A stretch of DNA of 64,000 nucleotides from Duganella sp. Leaf126 (GCF_001423125.1 NZ_LMNW01000023.1:454888-518887); one strand, 5' to 3'. Counted from the stretch's first letter, positions 1 through 9,568 are shown. Numbers and translations are program-made. The notes: generated by a model from the sequence alone, not told the origin.

Positions 1-1558
1 GTTTCGCAGCCGCCGGCACGGCGGCAACCGTGAATGCTTCGGGTCCCTTGCGGATGGCTTTGAACATCAGCTTCGCCTCGATCGCCAGCAGCACCGTGTA
101 GATCGCTGCAAAGCCGGCGATCGTGGCCAGCAGCGTGGCAGCCCCCAGGTGCGACACGGCCATGGCGGTCGGCAGCACGCCTTCGATCACCCACGGCTGG
201 CGGCCCAGTTCTGCCACCACCCATCCGGCTTCGGCAGCCATCCACGGCAGCGGAATCGCCAGCACGGCCACTTTCAGCAGCCAGCGGTGACGGTCGAGCG
301 TGCGCCGCACCGACAGCACGAAGAAGGTGGCGGTCAGCGCGATGAAGAAGATGCCGAGGCCAACCATCAGGCGGAAGGACCAGAACAGCGGCGCAACCGG
401 CGGCACGGTGTCGAGCGCAGCCTGGTGGATCTGCGCTGCCGTGGCGAGCCTCGGGTCATCGACATAACGCTTGAGCAGCAAGGCATAGCCGAGCGCGTGG
501 CCTTTTTCCTCGAAAATCGCCCTGGCGTCAGCCGGCATGGCGGTGCCGGGCGCCACGGCGCGGATGGTCTGCAGCGCATCGTAGGCGACGATACCCTCGC
601 GGATGGTGTCCTCGCCCCTTTTTACCAGCTGGGCGATGCCGGGGATTTCGGTGTCGAGCGAGCGGGTGCCGATCAGGCCCATCACCAGCGGGATGTGCAG
701 CGCGTAATGCGTCTCGCGCGCCTGCTGGTCGGGCAGACCGAAGGCGGTGAAGGCAGCCGGTGCCGGCTCGGTTTCCCACATCGCTTCGATGGCCGCCAGC
801 TTCATCTTCTGGTGCTCCGACGACTGGTAGCCGCTCTCGTCGCCGAGCACTGCCGCCGACAGCGAAGCGGCCAGCCCGAACGCGGCAGCCACCGTCATCG
901 AGCGCCTGGCCAGCGCCACATGACGGCCCTTGAGCAGATACCAGGCCGAGATGCCGAGCACGAAGATGGCGGCCACCGTGTAGCCGGCCGACACCGTGTG
1001 CACGAACTTGGCCTGCGCCACCGGGTTGGTGAGGACGGCGCCGAAGTCGGTCACCTCCATGCGCATGGTCTGCGGGTTGAGCGCCGCACCGACCGGGTTC
1101 TGCATCCAGCCGTTGGCGATCAGGATCCACAGCGCCGACAGGTTCGAACCGAGCGCCACCAGCCACGTGACCACCAGGTGCGCGCGCGGCGACAGCTTGT
1201 CCCAGCCGAAGAAGAACAGGCCGACAAAGGTGGCCTCGAGGAAGAACGCCATCAGGCCCTCGATGGCCAGCGGGGCGCCGAAGATGTCGCCCACGTAGTG
1301 GCTGTAGTAGCTCCAGTTCATCCCGAACTGGAATTCCATGACGATGCCGGTGGCCACGCCCATGGCGAAATTGATCCCGAACAGCACACCCCAGAACTTG
1401 ACCATGTCGCGCCAGATGGTGCGGCCGGTCATGACGTACACGGTCTCCATGATGGCGAGGATGATGGACAGGCCGATGGTGAGCGGCACGAACAGAAAGT
1501 GGTACAGCGCAGTGAGCGCGAACTGCAGCCTGGATAAGGCGACGATATCGAAGTCCAT
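1..1558 (-). CDS. cydA: Cytochrome bd quinol oxidase subunit I (3' end outside window)
   Basis: Subunit I of the inner-membrane bd oxidase, which oxidises quinol and reduces O2 to water at hemes b558, b595 and d. The frame starts with ATG at 1558 (MDFDIVALSRLQFALTALYH) and is open to the left edge, about 519 residues. The family is normally 510-530 residues, so only the last residues and the stop are missing. His20 in YHFLFVPLTIG matches the conserved N-terminal heme ligand, and the diagnostic GRQPW motif lies near residue 450. The gene follows cydC after 87 bp on the same strand, so cydDCA looks like one transcription unit; cydB is expected beyond the left edge but cannot be seen. Confidence 0.96.
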   Translation of the reverse strand, partial: MDFDIVALSRLQFALTALYHFLFVPLTIGLSIILAIMETVYVMTGRTIWRDMVKFWGVLFGINFAMGVATGIVMEFQFGMNWSYYSHYVGDIFGAPLAIEGLMAFFLEATFVGLFFFGWDKLSPRAHLVVTWLVALGSNLSALWILIANGWMQNPVGAALNPQTMRMEVTDFGAVLTNPVAQAKFVHTVSAGYTVAAIFVLGISAWYLLKGRHVALARRSMTVAAAFGLAASLSAAVLGDESGYQSSEHQKMKLAAIEAMWETEPAPAAFTAFGLPDQQARETHYALHIPLVMGLIGTRSLDTEIPGIAQLVKRGEDTIREGIVAYDALQTIRAVAPGTAMPADARAIFEEKGHALGYALLLKRYVDDPRLATAAQIHQAALDTVPPVAPLFWSFRLMVGLGIFFIALTATFFVLSVRRTLDRHRWLLKVAVLAIPLPWMAAEAGWVVAELGRQPWVIEGVLPTAMAVSHLGAATLLATIAGFAAIYTVLLAIEAKLMFKAIRKGPEAFTVAAVPAAAK

Positions 1559-1645
1559 GATGTTTCCCTGGTTGTGACGTTGTGACGTGAATGTTGTCTG
1601 CTGATTTTTCTGCTATGTCGTTGATTGGCGGCCCGGTGCCCGGCT

Positions 1646-3448
1646 TCAGTCCTGGCGCAGCGCCGCCAGTGCGGTCTCGAACTGCGGAGTGCCGCGCCGG
1701 GCATCGAAGGCGATGCGGCCGTTGCGCATCCCCACCAGGCGGTCGGCCAGCGCCGCCTCGCGCCGCAAGTGGGTGGCGATGACCAGCGTCTGGCCGCCGG
1801 CACGCGCCTGCGCGTCCAGCCGCTGCAGCACGTCGCGCGCGGTGGCGGCGTCCAGCGCCTCGGTCGCTTCGTCGAGCAGCCAGATGCGCGAGCGGTGCAG
1901 CAGCAGCCGCGCCAGCGCCAGCCGGCGTGCCTGCCCGCCCGACAGTCCCAATCCTCCCTCGCCCAGCATGGTGTCGAGCCCCTGGCTGAAGGCGCGCACC
2001 TGCGCGTCCAGCCCTGCCATCTGCAAGGCCAGCCACAGGCCCGCGTCGTCGGCCGCCGGAGACGCCAGCCGCAGGTTGTCGCGCACCGTGTCCTGGAACA
2101 GCTCCGTGCGCTGGGTGAACAGGCAGGCGGACGGACTTGCGACGCTGCCGGCCAGCGGCGCGATCTCGCCGGCGATCAGCGCCAGCAAGGTCGATTTGCC
2201 GGCGCCGCTGGGACCGACCAGCGCCACCCGCTCGCCGGGCGCGATGTGCAGATCGATGTGGTGAATCCGTGGTGCGGCCCCACCCTGGGCGGCGCTCGCC
2301 CGGTCGAGCGCGATCACGGTGGCTGCAGGTTTAACGGGGCCACCGGCGGCATCGGCGGCTGGCACCACGCCGATGTCGGTACCGGTGCCGGTGCCGGCGT
2401 TGGTGCAGGTGCAGGTGCCGGAGCCAGTGTCAGGGTCAGCGTCATCGCCACGCACGGCCGGCTGCGGCGCGCTGTCCTGCGCCAGTTTCGGTCCCAGCCG
2501 CTTGATCGCCAGCCACAGGCGGCCGGCCTCCAGCGCACCGCGCCGCAGCCCGGCAAACGGTTCCATCGCTGCCAGCGCCAGCAGGATCGCCAGCGCGGCC
2601 AGCGGCACCGGCATGGCGCGCAGGTCGGTCAGTGCGGCGGCAGCGAGCAGCACCGCAGCCAGGGTAATGCTGCCGGCGATGCCGAAAGCGGCACCGGCGC
2701 GCGTGTCGCATCGCATCAGCGCCAGGTCGGCGCGCGCCAGCGCCCGGTCGGCGCTTTGCAGGGCGTGGCACTGCGCACCGAGACGGCCGGCCATCGCCAG
2801 CTCGGTCTGCCCGGCCACCAGGTCGATGGCGCGGGCGCGCAGCGCCTCGACCGCGCGCGCACGGGCCAGTCCGGGACGCAGCGCACTGCTCATCAGCAGC
2901 GCGGTGATCGCGCTACCGCACAGCAGCAGCCACAGGCCCACTGCCACGCCCAGCTGCCACTGCATGACGCCGAGCGTCACGCCGGCCAGCAGCGCCGCGC
3001 AGACGGCGGTGGCGGCCGGCACCAGCAGCCGCAGATAGAGCGATTCCAGGGCGTCGATGTCGGCGGTGAGCCGGAACAGCAGCCGGGCCGGGCTGCGCAG
3101 CAGGCGGCTCGATGCATCGGGCAGCGACCAGCCGCGGAACAGCTGCACCCGCAACCGGGCCAGGGCGCCGAAGGTGGCGTCGTGCGTGACCAGCCGTTCC
3201 GCGTAACGGCTGCCGGTGCGCCCGAGCGCCAGCAGACGGATGCCGGCCGATGGCGCGAAGACGTCGAACATCAGCGCGGTCGCCGCGCTGGCGCCCGCGA
3301 TCGCGGTGGCGGTGATGAACCAGCCGGATAGGCCCAGCAGGGCCATGCCGGCCAGCGTGGTCAGGGCCGCCAGCGCGGCGCCGCCCAGCAGCCGTTTCGG
3401 TTCGGCCAGCAGCAGCTGGCGCAATGCGGGATCGGATATGAGGTTCAT
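1646..3448 (-). CDS. cydC: CydC, half of the heterodimeric ABC transporter needed for cytochrome bd assembly
   Basis: CydDC exports thiols (cysteine, glutathione) to the periplasm and is needed for heme d/bd oxidase maturation. The 600-residue product has an N-terminal six-helix ABC exporter domain (about residues 1-300) and a C-terminal ATPase with Walker A GPSGAGKSTLLAL, signature LSGGQARRLALAR and Walker B IWLLDEATEALD. The start is ATG at 3448; its ATGA overlaps the cydD stop by 4 bp, so the two are probably translationally coupled. Between the membrane and ATPase domains is an odd low-complexity stretch rich in Gly, Thr and Cys, encoded by a simple repeat at about 2377-2432. Confidence 0.93.
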   Translation of the reverse strand: MNLISDPALRQLLLAEPKRLLGGAALAALTTLAGMALLGLSGWFITATAIAGASAATALMFDVFAPSAGIRLLALGRTGSRYAERLVTHDATFGALARLRVQLFRGWSLPDASSRLLRSPARLLFRLTADIDALESLYLRLLVPAATAVCAALLAGVTLGVMQWQLGVAVGLWLLLCGSAITALLMSSALRPGLARARAVEALRARAIDLVAGQTELAMAGRLGAQCHALQSADRALARADLALMRCDTRAGAAFGIAGSITLAAVLLAAAALTDLRAMPVPLAALAILLALAAMEPFAGLRRGALEAGRLWLAIKRLGPKLAQDSAPQPAVRGDDADPDTGSGTCTCTNAGTGTGTDIGVVPAADAAGGPVKPAATVIALDRASAAQGGAAPRIHHIDLHIAPGERVALVGPSGAGKSTLLALIAGEIAPLAGSVASPSACLFTQRTELFQDTVRDNLRLASPAADDAGLWLALQMAGLDAQVRAFSQGLDTMLGEGGLGLSGGQARRLALARLLLHRSRIWLLDEATEALDAATARDVLQRLDAQARAGGQTLVIATHLRREAALADRLVGMRNGRIAFDARRGTPQFETALAALRQD

Positions 3449-5393
3449 GCGATGCTCCGGTACACGCTCCGGGCGCGGAGGTCGATGCTGCGGTGCAGGC
3501 GCGCGGCCAGCACCGGATCGTGGGTGGCGACCAGCATGGTCTTGCCGCGGGCCAGCGCCAGCAGCGCGTCGGTCACGCGGGCGGCGGTCTCGCTGTCGAG
3601 ATGGGCCGTCGGTTCGTCGACCAGCAGCAGGTCGGCGTGCGGCCAGATCGCCACGCGGGCCAGCGCCAGCCGCACCGCTTCGCCGCCGGACAGTCCATGC
3701 CCGCCATCGGCCAACATCATGTCCGGCTGCGCTTGCGTCACGCCGGCCAGACCGGCCAGGTTCAGCGCTGCAGCGACAGCCCCGCCGGCGGGCACCGGGC
3801 GCCCGAGCGTGACATTGTCTGCCACCGAGGCGCTGAACACGTGCGGACGCTGACCCATCCACGCCATGCGCCGCCGCAGCGCTGCCGCACTGGCTTGGCC
3901 GAGCACGACGCCGCCGATACGGATGGTGCCAGCAGTCTGCTGCAGCAAGCCCGCCAGCAGCGCCAGCAAGGTGGTTTTGCCGGCGCCGCTGTCGCCGAGC
4001 AGCGCCACGTGTTCGCCGCCGCCCACGCAGAACGACAGCTTGTCGAACAGGGGCGGTTCGCCGGGATGGGCGAAACACAGCGAGCGGACCGCAAGCGCAG
4101 GCGGCGTCTGGCGGAAGCCGGCAGCTGCCCCAGCGCCAGCGCTGACGATGGACACGTCGACGCGATCCTGGCCCGAGCTGAGAGCGGCTACGTCTGCGAC
4201 TTCCCTGCCCGGGTCGGCAGCTGCCCTGGCTGCGCCGCACACGGGGGACACGCCAGCGTCTTCCCTGGCTCCCCCACTGGCGGCAGGCGCGCCTGCGTCT
4301 GCGTGGTCCGCGCCGACCGCTGCCCGGCCGGTCGGCCTGACGGTGGCGACGTCCGCCGAGCGCGCCGTGCTGCCGGCATCGGCGCCGGCGCCGGCGCCGA
4401 CCAGCATCGCACCTGCAACGCCCAGGTCGTGCAAGCCCGCCAGCCCCGCTTCGCCGGCTGCCTTGTCGTGCCAGACGGCGGCCAGCTCGCGCAGCGGCTC
4501 GAAAAACGCCGGCGCCAGCAGCAGGATGAACAGGCCCTGCGCGAGGCCGAGACGCCCGCCCCACGCGCCGATGTCGAGGGTGCCCAGCAGCGAGAAGCCG
4601 ACATACACGGCCACCATCGCCACGCCCAGGGCCGAGAACAGTTCCAGCACCGCCGACGACAGAAACGCGATACGCAGCACGGCCATGGTGCGCCGGCGCA
4701 GCGACTGGGCCGCGTCACCGAGGCGGGCGGCAGTGGCGTCCACCGCGCCCAGCGCCCGCAAGGTCGCCAGGCCGCGCAAGCGGTCGAGCAGGAAGGCATT
4801 CATGCCGCCCAGCTCGACCAGGTGGGTGCGGCTGGCCGCTTGCGCTCCCATGCCCACCAGCGCCATGAACAGCGGGATCAGCGGCGCCGCCGCCAGCAGC
4901 ACCAGCGCCGCCAGCCACGACAGCGGGGCGATCACGGCCAGGATGGCCAGCGGCGCCAGCACGGCTTTCCAGCGCGCCGGCTGGAAGCGCACCAGATACG
5001 GCACCACGGCTTCGGCCTGCTCGGCCAGCACGCTGGCCGCCTGGCCCGACGGCGCGCGCTGGCGGTCGAGCGGCGAGCGCCGCGCCAGTGCGGCCACGGC
5101 GTGCGCGCGCAGCGACGACAGGTGGGCGCGCGCAGCGACGACAGGTGGGCGCGCGCCGCCGCATACATGGTCCGCGTTCCCCAGGCCTCGGCCAGTGCGC
5201 GCAGCACGCCCAGCGCCAGCACGGCCGCTGCCGGCGCCACGGCGGCGCGCCAGCCAGTTCCTGCCGCCATGCCCTGCACCGTCCACGCCAGCAGCGCCGC
5301 TTGCGGCAACCATGCCAGCGCGGCAGCACCGTGCACCAGGGCGGCGATGCGGGGGGCGACAAAAACCGGGGTCGGGACGCTTGCGGAGCACAT
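3445..5393 (-). pseudogene. cydD: CydD ABC transporter subunit, frame broken by a 23-bp tandem duplication
   Basis: Partner of CydC in the thiol exporter for cytochrome bd maturation. The natural start is ATG at 5393 (MCSASVPTPVFVAPRIAALV). Near codon 83 a perfect 23-bp direct repeat (5103-5125 and 5126-5148) shifts the frame, and translation from this start would end at 4932 after 153 residues. Removing one copy joins the N-terminus directly to the second frame (ARAHLSSLRAHAVAALARR), which contains the rest of the exporter domain, Walker A GDSGAGKTTLLALLAG, signature LSGGEAVRLALAR and Walker B LLLVDEPTAHLD. The gene may be inactive, reversibly switched, or misassembled. The linker between exporter and ATPase domains (about 4100-4420) is unusually long and Ala/Gly-rich. 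The stop overlaps the cydC start. Confidence 0.88.
5103..5148. repeat. Perfect 23-bp tandem duplication inside cydD
   Basis: Two identical adjacent units (5103-5125 and 5126-5148), each an alternating GC run followed by AGCGACGACAGGTGG; a third partial unit of eight bases follows at 5149. Because 23 is not a multiple of three, one extra copy shifts the cydD frame. Such a repeat could be lost or gained by replication slippage. Confidence 0.97.
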
Positions 5394-5446
5394 GGGAACA
5401 TCCTGTAATTACTGAGTTTTCAGAAATTTTTGTAAATTCGATTTTT

Positions 5447-5478
5447 AGTATAATCCTTCTGTTCGATGATGTACATCA
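5447..5478 (-). promoter_or_regulatory. cydD promoter with overlapping palindrome TGATGTACATCA, also facing gbsR
   Basis: On the minus strand a -10 TATACT (5452-5447) lies 17 bp from a -35-like TGTACA (5475-5470). The -35 sits inside a perfect 12-bp palindrome, TGATGTACATCA (5467-5478). Its core TGAT-N4-ATCA matches the FNR/ANR family half-sites, though the outermost bases of that consensus are not met. On the plus strand a TATAAT (5449-5454) can serve gbsR, putting the palindrome just downstream of that start point. One protein bound here would affect both directions. FNR-type or GbsR binding is inferred. Confidence 0.5.
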
Positions 5479-5502
5479 CTTTTCACTGCGGAGCCGTCCA
5501 CC

Positions 5503-6093
5503 ATGCCCAATACACCGACCACGCCGACCCCGAACAACTTCCAGATGACGCCGCTGGCACAGGGCTTCATCGGCCACTTCGGCGAAATGGGCAGCCGCTG
5601 GGGGTTCAACCGCACGGTGGGACAGGTGTATGCGCTGCTGTTCGTCTCCGAGCAGCCGCTGCACGCGGACGAAATCGCCGAGCACCTGGCGTTCTCGCGC
5701 TCGAACGTCAGCATCGGCCTGAAGGAATTACAGGGGTGGGGCCTGATACGGCAGACGCGCCTGCCGGGCGACCGGCGCGAATATTTTTCATCGCTGGGCG
5801 ACGTCTGGCAGATCTTCAAGGTGGTGGCGGCCGAGCGGCGCCGGCGCGAGGTGGCGCCGACGCTGACCGTGCTGCGCGAGTCGCTGATGGCGCCGGCCAG
5901 CGAACCTGGCGACCACTACGCGCAGCAGCGCATGCGCGACATGTACGAACTGGTCGACCTGGCCAACACCTGGTTCGAAGAGATGCAGCACCTGTCGCCC
6001 GAATCGCTGGCGCAGCTGATGAAGATGGGCGCCAAGGTGCAGAAGCTGCTGAGCACCAAGGAACGCCTGTTGGGTGGCAAGAGCAAATCCTAG
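5503..6093 (+). CDS. GbsR/MarR-family transcriptional regulator
   Basis: A 196-residue DNA-binding protein of the GbsR branch of MarR regulators. A winged helix covers about residues 35-100 (ADEIAEHLAFSRSNVSIGLK as helix-turn-helix, then a wing ending RREYF), followed by a C-terminal helical dimerisation region. ATG at 5503 is preceded by CGGAG. It is divergent from cydDCA across about 110 bp, so it probably controls the bd oxidase operon and itself; a palindrome lies in the shared promoter region. The ligand is unknown; redox or respiratory control is inferred from context only. Confidence 0.88.
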   Translation: MPNTPTTPTPNNFQMTPLAQGFIGHFGEMGSRWGFNRTVGQVYALLFVSEQPLHADEIAEHLAFSRSNVSIGLKELQGWGLIRQTRLPGDRREYFSSLGDVWQIFKVVAAERRRREVAPTLTVLRESLMAPASEPGDHYAQQRMRDMYELVDLANTWFEEMQHLSPESLAQLMKMGAKVQKLLSTKERLLGGKSKS

Positions 6094-6251
6094 CCGGCGC
6101 CGGCGCGCGACGCGCCGGTCGCATGGCGGGCAACGATGCGTCTGCGGTCAAAAAAACGCTCGCCTGCCTGGCGCGAAAAACCATAAATCCATTGATTAAA
6201 ATGATTTTCGGGGATAATCTCGGTCCCTTTGAATGCCGGTAGTTGTGTGTA

Positions 6252-6896
6252 ATGAAATCTGCAAGTGAAACCGACCAAGTGTGCACCACCCAGCGCGCAG
6301 CCGAGATCCTCGGCGTGTCCGTCTCTTCGGTCCAGCAGCTGGTCGAATCGGGCGCCATCGAAGCCTGGAAAACGCGGGGCGGCCATCGCCGCATTCCGCT
6401 GGCGGCGGTGCTGGCATACAAGGGCCAGGCCGGCGGCCAGCATACCGCACCACCGACCCCGGCAACGGCGCCGGTAGCAGCGGCGCCGCGCCACCGGGAC
6501 CGAGAACAGGCCACCATCCTGGTCGTGGAAGATAATCCGATGCAGCGCATCCTGTACCAGAAGCACCTGGCGGACTGGCACCTGCCGGCCGAGCTGGTGT
6601 TCTGCGAAAACGGCTACCAGGCGCTGCTCGAGGTGGCGCGCCGCCAGCCCGACATCATCGTCACCGATATCGTCATGGACGGCATCGATGGCTACGAGAT
6701 GGTCAATACCATCGTCAACGACCCGCAGCTGCGGCCGATGCACATCGCCATCGTCTCGGCGCTGGCCGAGGCCGACCTCGAAGCGCGCGGCGGCGTCCCG
6801 CCGGGCGTGGTCTTCTTCGGCAAGCCGGTCAACTACGACGAGTTGCGCGGCTACCTGCGCGCCGGCTGCGCCCAGTTCCTACGGGCCGCCAGGTGA
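6252..6896 (+). CDS. Response regulator with N-terminal MerR/excisionase-type HTH and C-terminal receiver
   Basis: A 214-residue protein. Residues about 12-60 form an AlpA/excisionase-type DNA-binding domain (TTQRAAEILGVSVSSVQQLV, then TRGGHRRIP). After a Pro/Ala linker, residues about 83-210 form a CheY-like receiver with the phospho-acceptor Asp in IIVTDIVMDGIDG and the conserved Lys in FFGKPV. Most DNA-binding response regulators have the opposite domain order. I chose ATG at 6252; a TTG at 6243 is in frame but gives only three more residues. The 3' end overlaps the Hpt gene by 4 bp, so it probably shares a phosphorelay with the next two genes. Confidence 0.85.
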   Translation: MKSASETDQVCTTQRAAEILGVSVSSVQQLVESGAIEAWKTRGGHRRIPLAAVLAYKGQAGGQHTAPPTPATAPVAAAPRHRDREQATILVVEDNPMQRILYQKHLADWHLPAELVFCENGYQALLEVARRQPDIIVTDIVMDGIDGYEMVNTIVNDPQLRPMHIAIVSALAEADLEARGGVPPGVVFFGKPVNYDELRGYLRAGCAQFLRAAR

Positions 6897-7252
6897 GCGC
6901 CTACCGTTACCAGAGCATCGACCCCACCGTGCTGATGGAAGCGGCCGGCGACCGGGGTACGTTCATCACGCTGTCGCACACGTTTCTCGAACATGCGCCG
7001 GGCCTGTTCGCGCGGCTCGAACAGGCGTTTGCGCGGCGCGACTTTGCCGCCATTACCGCCAGCAGCCATGCGCTCAAGGGCATGGCCATGCTGATCGGCG
7101 CCGGCGGCCTGTCGGCCGAACTGCAACGACACGAAGCGGCTGCGCGCCAGGGCTGTGCGCTCGAGGCGGCGCAGGCCGACCTGGCGCCGCTGTTCGCGCT
7201 GGTGATGCGCGAAGTCACGCAGAGCATCGTGCGCGCGGTGCCCCAGCAATGA
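6893..7252 (+). CDS. Hpt-domain histidine phosphotransfer protein
   Basis: A 119-residue single-domain histidine phosphotransferase. The phosphorylated His is in [14 protein letters not shown] (about residue 62), the conserved HxLKG motif of Hpt domains. The start is GTG at 6893, overlapping the upstream stop as GTGA. The hybrid kinase starts 13 bp downstream. The order response regulator, Hpt, hybrid kinase fits a phosphorelay in which this protein carries phosphate from the kinase receiver to the HTH-receiver protein; that flow is inferred from gene order. Confidence 0.87.
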   Translation: MSAYRYQSIDPTVLMEAAGDRGTFITLSHTFLEHAPGLFARLEQAFARRDFAAITASSHALKGMAMLIGAGGLSAELQRHEAAARQGCALEAAQADLAPLFALVMREVTQSIVRAVPQQ

Positions 7253-7265
7253 AGCGGGAACAGCC

Positions 7266-9482
7266 ATGACCGTCACCCGGCGCCTCTGGTCCGGCATGAC
7301 CGCGCGCCGCGCCACCGTGATCGTGTGCGTGGTGCTGCTGGCCATGCTCGGCGCGACCACTGCGCTGGTCAGCTGGCGCCTGTACGTCCATGAAATCGCC
7401 GACTGGCGCGACGAGCTGGACAACCTGACCCTGGTACTGGCCGAAAATACCGCCCAGACCATGAGTTCCACCTACCAGGTGCTCGACAGCATCGACGCGC
7501 TGGTGGCCGACGCCGCGAAAACCGCCGGCCCGTCGCCCGAAGCCCGGCGTGCGGCGTTCGGCAGCGCGCGCATGTACCAGGCGCTGCGCGACCGGCTGAG
7601 CGTGTCGCCGCAGATCGGTGTGGCCACCATCATCGCCGCCAACGGCGACGTGATCAACTTCACCCGCAGCCATCCGGCCCCGCCGATCAACCTGGCCGAC
7701 CGCGACTACTTCCTGTACCACGTCCACAACGATACGCCCAAGCCCTTTCTTTCCACGCCGGTGCGCAACAAGGGCAACCAGACCTGGACCTTCTATGTGA
7801 GCCGCCGCCTGAACGACGAAGCCGGCCGCTTCGCCGGCGTGATCCTGGTCGGCGTCTCGTGCGACTTCTTCAGCGAATTTTTCCGTAACGTGAGCCTCGG
7901 TGAGCACGCTGCCATCTCGCTGTACCGCAGCGACTTCACGCTGCTGGCGCGCTGGCCGCTGCGCGAGTCGATGATGGGCAAGCAGAACCTGGGCGGCGCC
8001 ACCTACCGCGTGATCAGCGCCGGCAAGCAGCACGACGTGGTGCTGACCGAGAGCCCGCGCTCGGCCGACGGCAACCGCGAGGTGGAGCGCATGGGCGCCG
8101 TGCGCGCGGTGCGCGACTACCAGCTGATCATCAACGCCACCATCACCGAGGAGCTGCTGCTGGCCGGCTGGCGCAACAACCTGCACATGCTGGGCGCGGT
8201 GGTCCTGCCCAGCATGATCGCGGTGCTGGTGGCCTTCGTGCTGATGGGCTATCTGCTCAAGCGCCGCGAAGAGGACGCGCGCCACGCGCTGGCCCTGAAG
8301 GCGGAAGCCGATGCGGCCAACGCCGCCAAGTCGCGCTTTTTGGCCGTCACCAGCCACGAAATCCGCACGCCGATGAACGGCATCATCGGCATGAGCGAAT
8401 TGATGCTCGATACCCGGCTCGACGCCACCCAGCGCACCTATGCCAGCAATGTGCATCACGCGGCGCTGGAGCTGCTCCACATCATCAACGACGTGCTCGA
8501 TTTCTCGAAGGTCGAAGGCGGGCATATGCAGCTCGAACGGCAGGCCTACGCGCCAGCCGAGCTGATCGCCCAGGTCGCAGCGCTGCACCAGGCAAGCGCC
8601 GCGCGCAAGCAGCTGCGCCTGACGACCGACGTGGACAGCCTGCCCGGCTGGGTGGAAGGCGATCCGGCGCGCGTGCGCCAGGTCCTGGGCAACCTGGTCA
8701 ACAACGCCATCAAGTTCACCCCTTCCGGCACGGTCGGTATCGGCCTGCAGGCCATGGCGCCGGGCGCCGACGACGATGCCGCGCACTGGCGCTTGCGCTA
8801 CAGCGTCACCGACAGCGGCATCGGCATCAGCGAAGCGGCGCAGCGTCACCTGTTCGAGCCGTTCCGCCAGGCCGACAGCAGCATCGCCAACCGCTACGGC
8901 GGCACGGGCCTGGGCCTGGCCATCTGCAAGCACCTGGTGGAGCTGATGGGGGGCGCCATCGCCTGCACCAGCGTGACGGCCCAGGGCTCGACGTTCAGCT
9001 TCGAACTGCCGGCGCGCCTGGTGCCGGCACCGGCCGACATCGCGCAAGCGCCAGCCGATCCGGCGCCGGCGCCGGCCCATCAGGGCCACGCACTGCTGGT
9101 GGAAGACACGGAAATGAACCGCCAGCTGGCGCGCATCCTGCTGGGTAAGCTCGGCTGGACTGTCGACGAAGTCCACGACGGCCAGCAGGCGCTGGTTGCG
9201 CTGGCCGTGCGCCGCTACGACCTGGTGCTGATGGACTGCATGATGCCGGTCATGGATGGCTATGAAGCGTGTCGCCGCCTGCGCGCCCAGGAAACGGCCA
9301 GCGGCTGGCCGCGTACCCCGGTGATCGCGCTGACCGCCAACGCCATCGAAGGCGACCGCGCGCGCTGCCTCGACGCCGGCGCCGACGCCTATCTGACCAA
9401 GCCGTTCACGGCCGCCGCGTTTGCCGACGCCATCCGCCGCTGTACCGGGACGGATGCCCCTCCCATACCGCCGCACAATTAA
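7266..9482 (+). CDS. Hybrid sensor histidine kinase with periplasmic sensor and C-terminal receiver
   Basis: A 738-residue inner-membrane kinase. A transmembrane helix (about 16-37) precedes a periplasmic region of some 250 residues resembling a double-Cache sensor ([20 protein letters not shown]), then a second membrane helix (about 302-326). The kinase core has the H-box [14 protein letters not shown]-box NLVNNAIKF, and G-boxes DSGIGIS and GGTGLGLAI. The receiver (about 615-730) has the acceptor Asp in [12 protein letters not shown] and the Lys in LTKPFT. No HAMP domain is obvious. The last codons fall in the first copy of an imperfect tandem duplication. Confidence 0.92.
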   Translation: MTVTRRLWSGMTARRATVIVCVVLLAMLGATTALVSWRLYVHEIADWRDELDNLTLVLAENTAQTMSSTYQVLDSIDALVADAAKTAGPSPEARRAAFGSARMYQALRDRLSVSPQIGVATIIAANGDVINFTRSHPAPPINLADRDYFLYHVHNDTPKPFLSTPVRNKGNQTWTFYVSRRLNDEAGRFAGVILVGVSCDFFSEFFRNVSLGEHAAISLYRSDFTLLARWPLRESMMGKQNLGGATYRVISAGKQHDVVLTESPRSADGNREVERMGAVRAVRDYQLIINATITEELLLAGWRNNLHMLGAVVLPSMIAVLVAFVLMGYLLKRREEDARHALALKAEADAANAAKSRFLAVTSHEIRTPMNGIIGMSELMLDTRLDATQRTYASNVHHAALELLHIINDVLDFSKVEGGHMQLERQAYAPAELIAQVAALHQASAARKQLRLTTDVDSLPGWVEGDPARVRQVLGNLVNNAIKFTPSGTVGIGLQAMAPGADDDAAHWRLRYSVTDSGIGISEAAQRHLFEPFRQADSSIANRYGGTGLGLAICKHLVELMGGAIACTSVTAQGSTFSFELPARLVPAPADIAQAPADPAPAPAHQGHALLVEDTEMNRQLARILLGKLGWTVDEVHDGQQALVALAVRRYDLVLMDCMMPVMDGYEACRRLRAQETASGWPRTPVIALTANAIEGDRARCLDAGADAYLTKPFTAAAFADAIRRCTGTDAPPIPPHN

Positions 9483-9545
9483 AAATTCCGCCGCTGTATC
9501 GTCACGACGGCCCCCCTCACATACTGGCGCACAATTAAAAATTCC
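9433..9545. repeat. Imperfect 54-56 bp tandem duplication over the 3' end of the hybrid kinase gene
   Basis: The sequence from TCCGCCGCTGTA at 9433 recurs from 9487, and both copies end in the same 17-bp string GCACAATTAAAAATTCC (9473-9489 and 9529-9545). The kinase stop codon lies in copy one; copy two is non-coding and has diverged, including a 2-bp length difference. Confidence 0.8.
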
Positions 9546-9568
9546 AATAAGAAATTAGCGTAATTTGC

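Noticed and set aside
149..1537. Long open frame on the plus strand opposite cydA
   Set aside because: It is antisense to a clear cytochrome bd subunit, its product is His/Arg/Gln-rich low-information sequence, and such antisense frames are common in GC-rich DNA.
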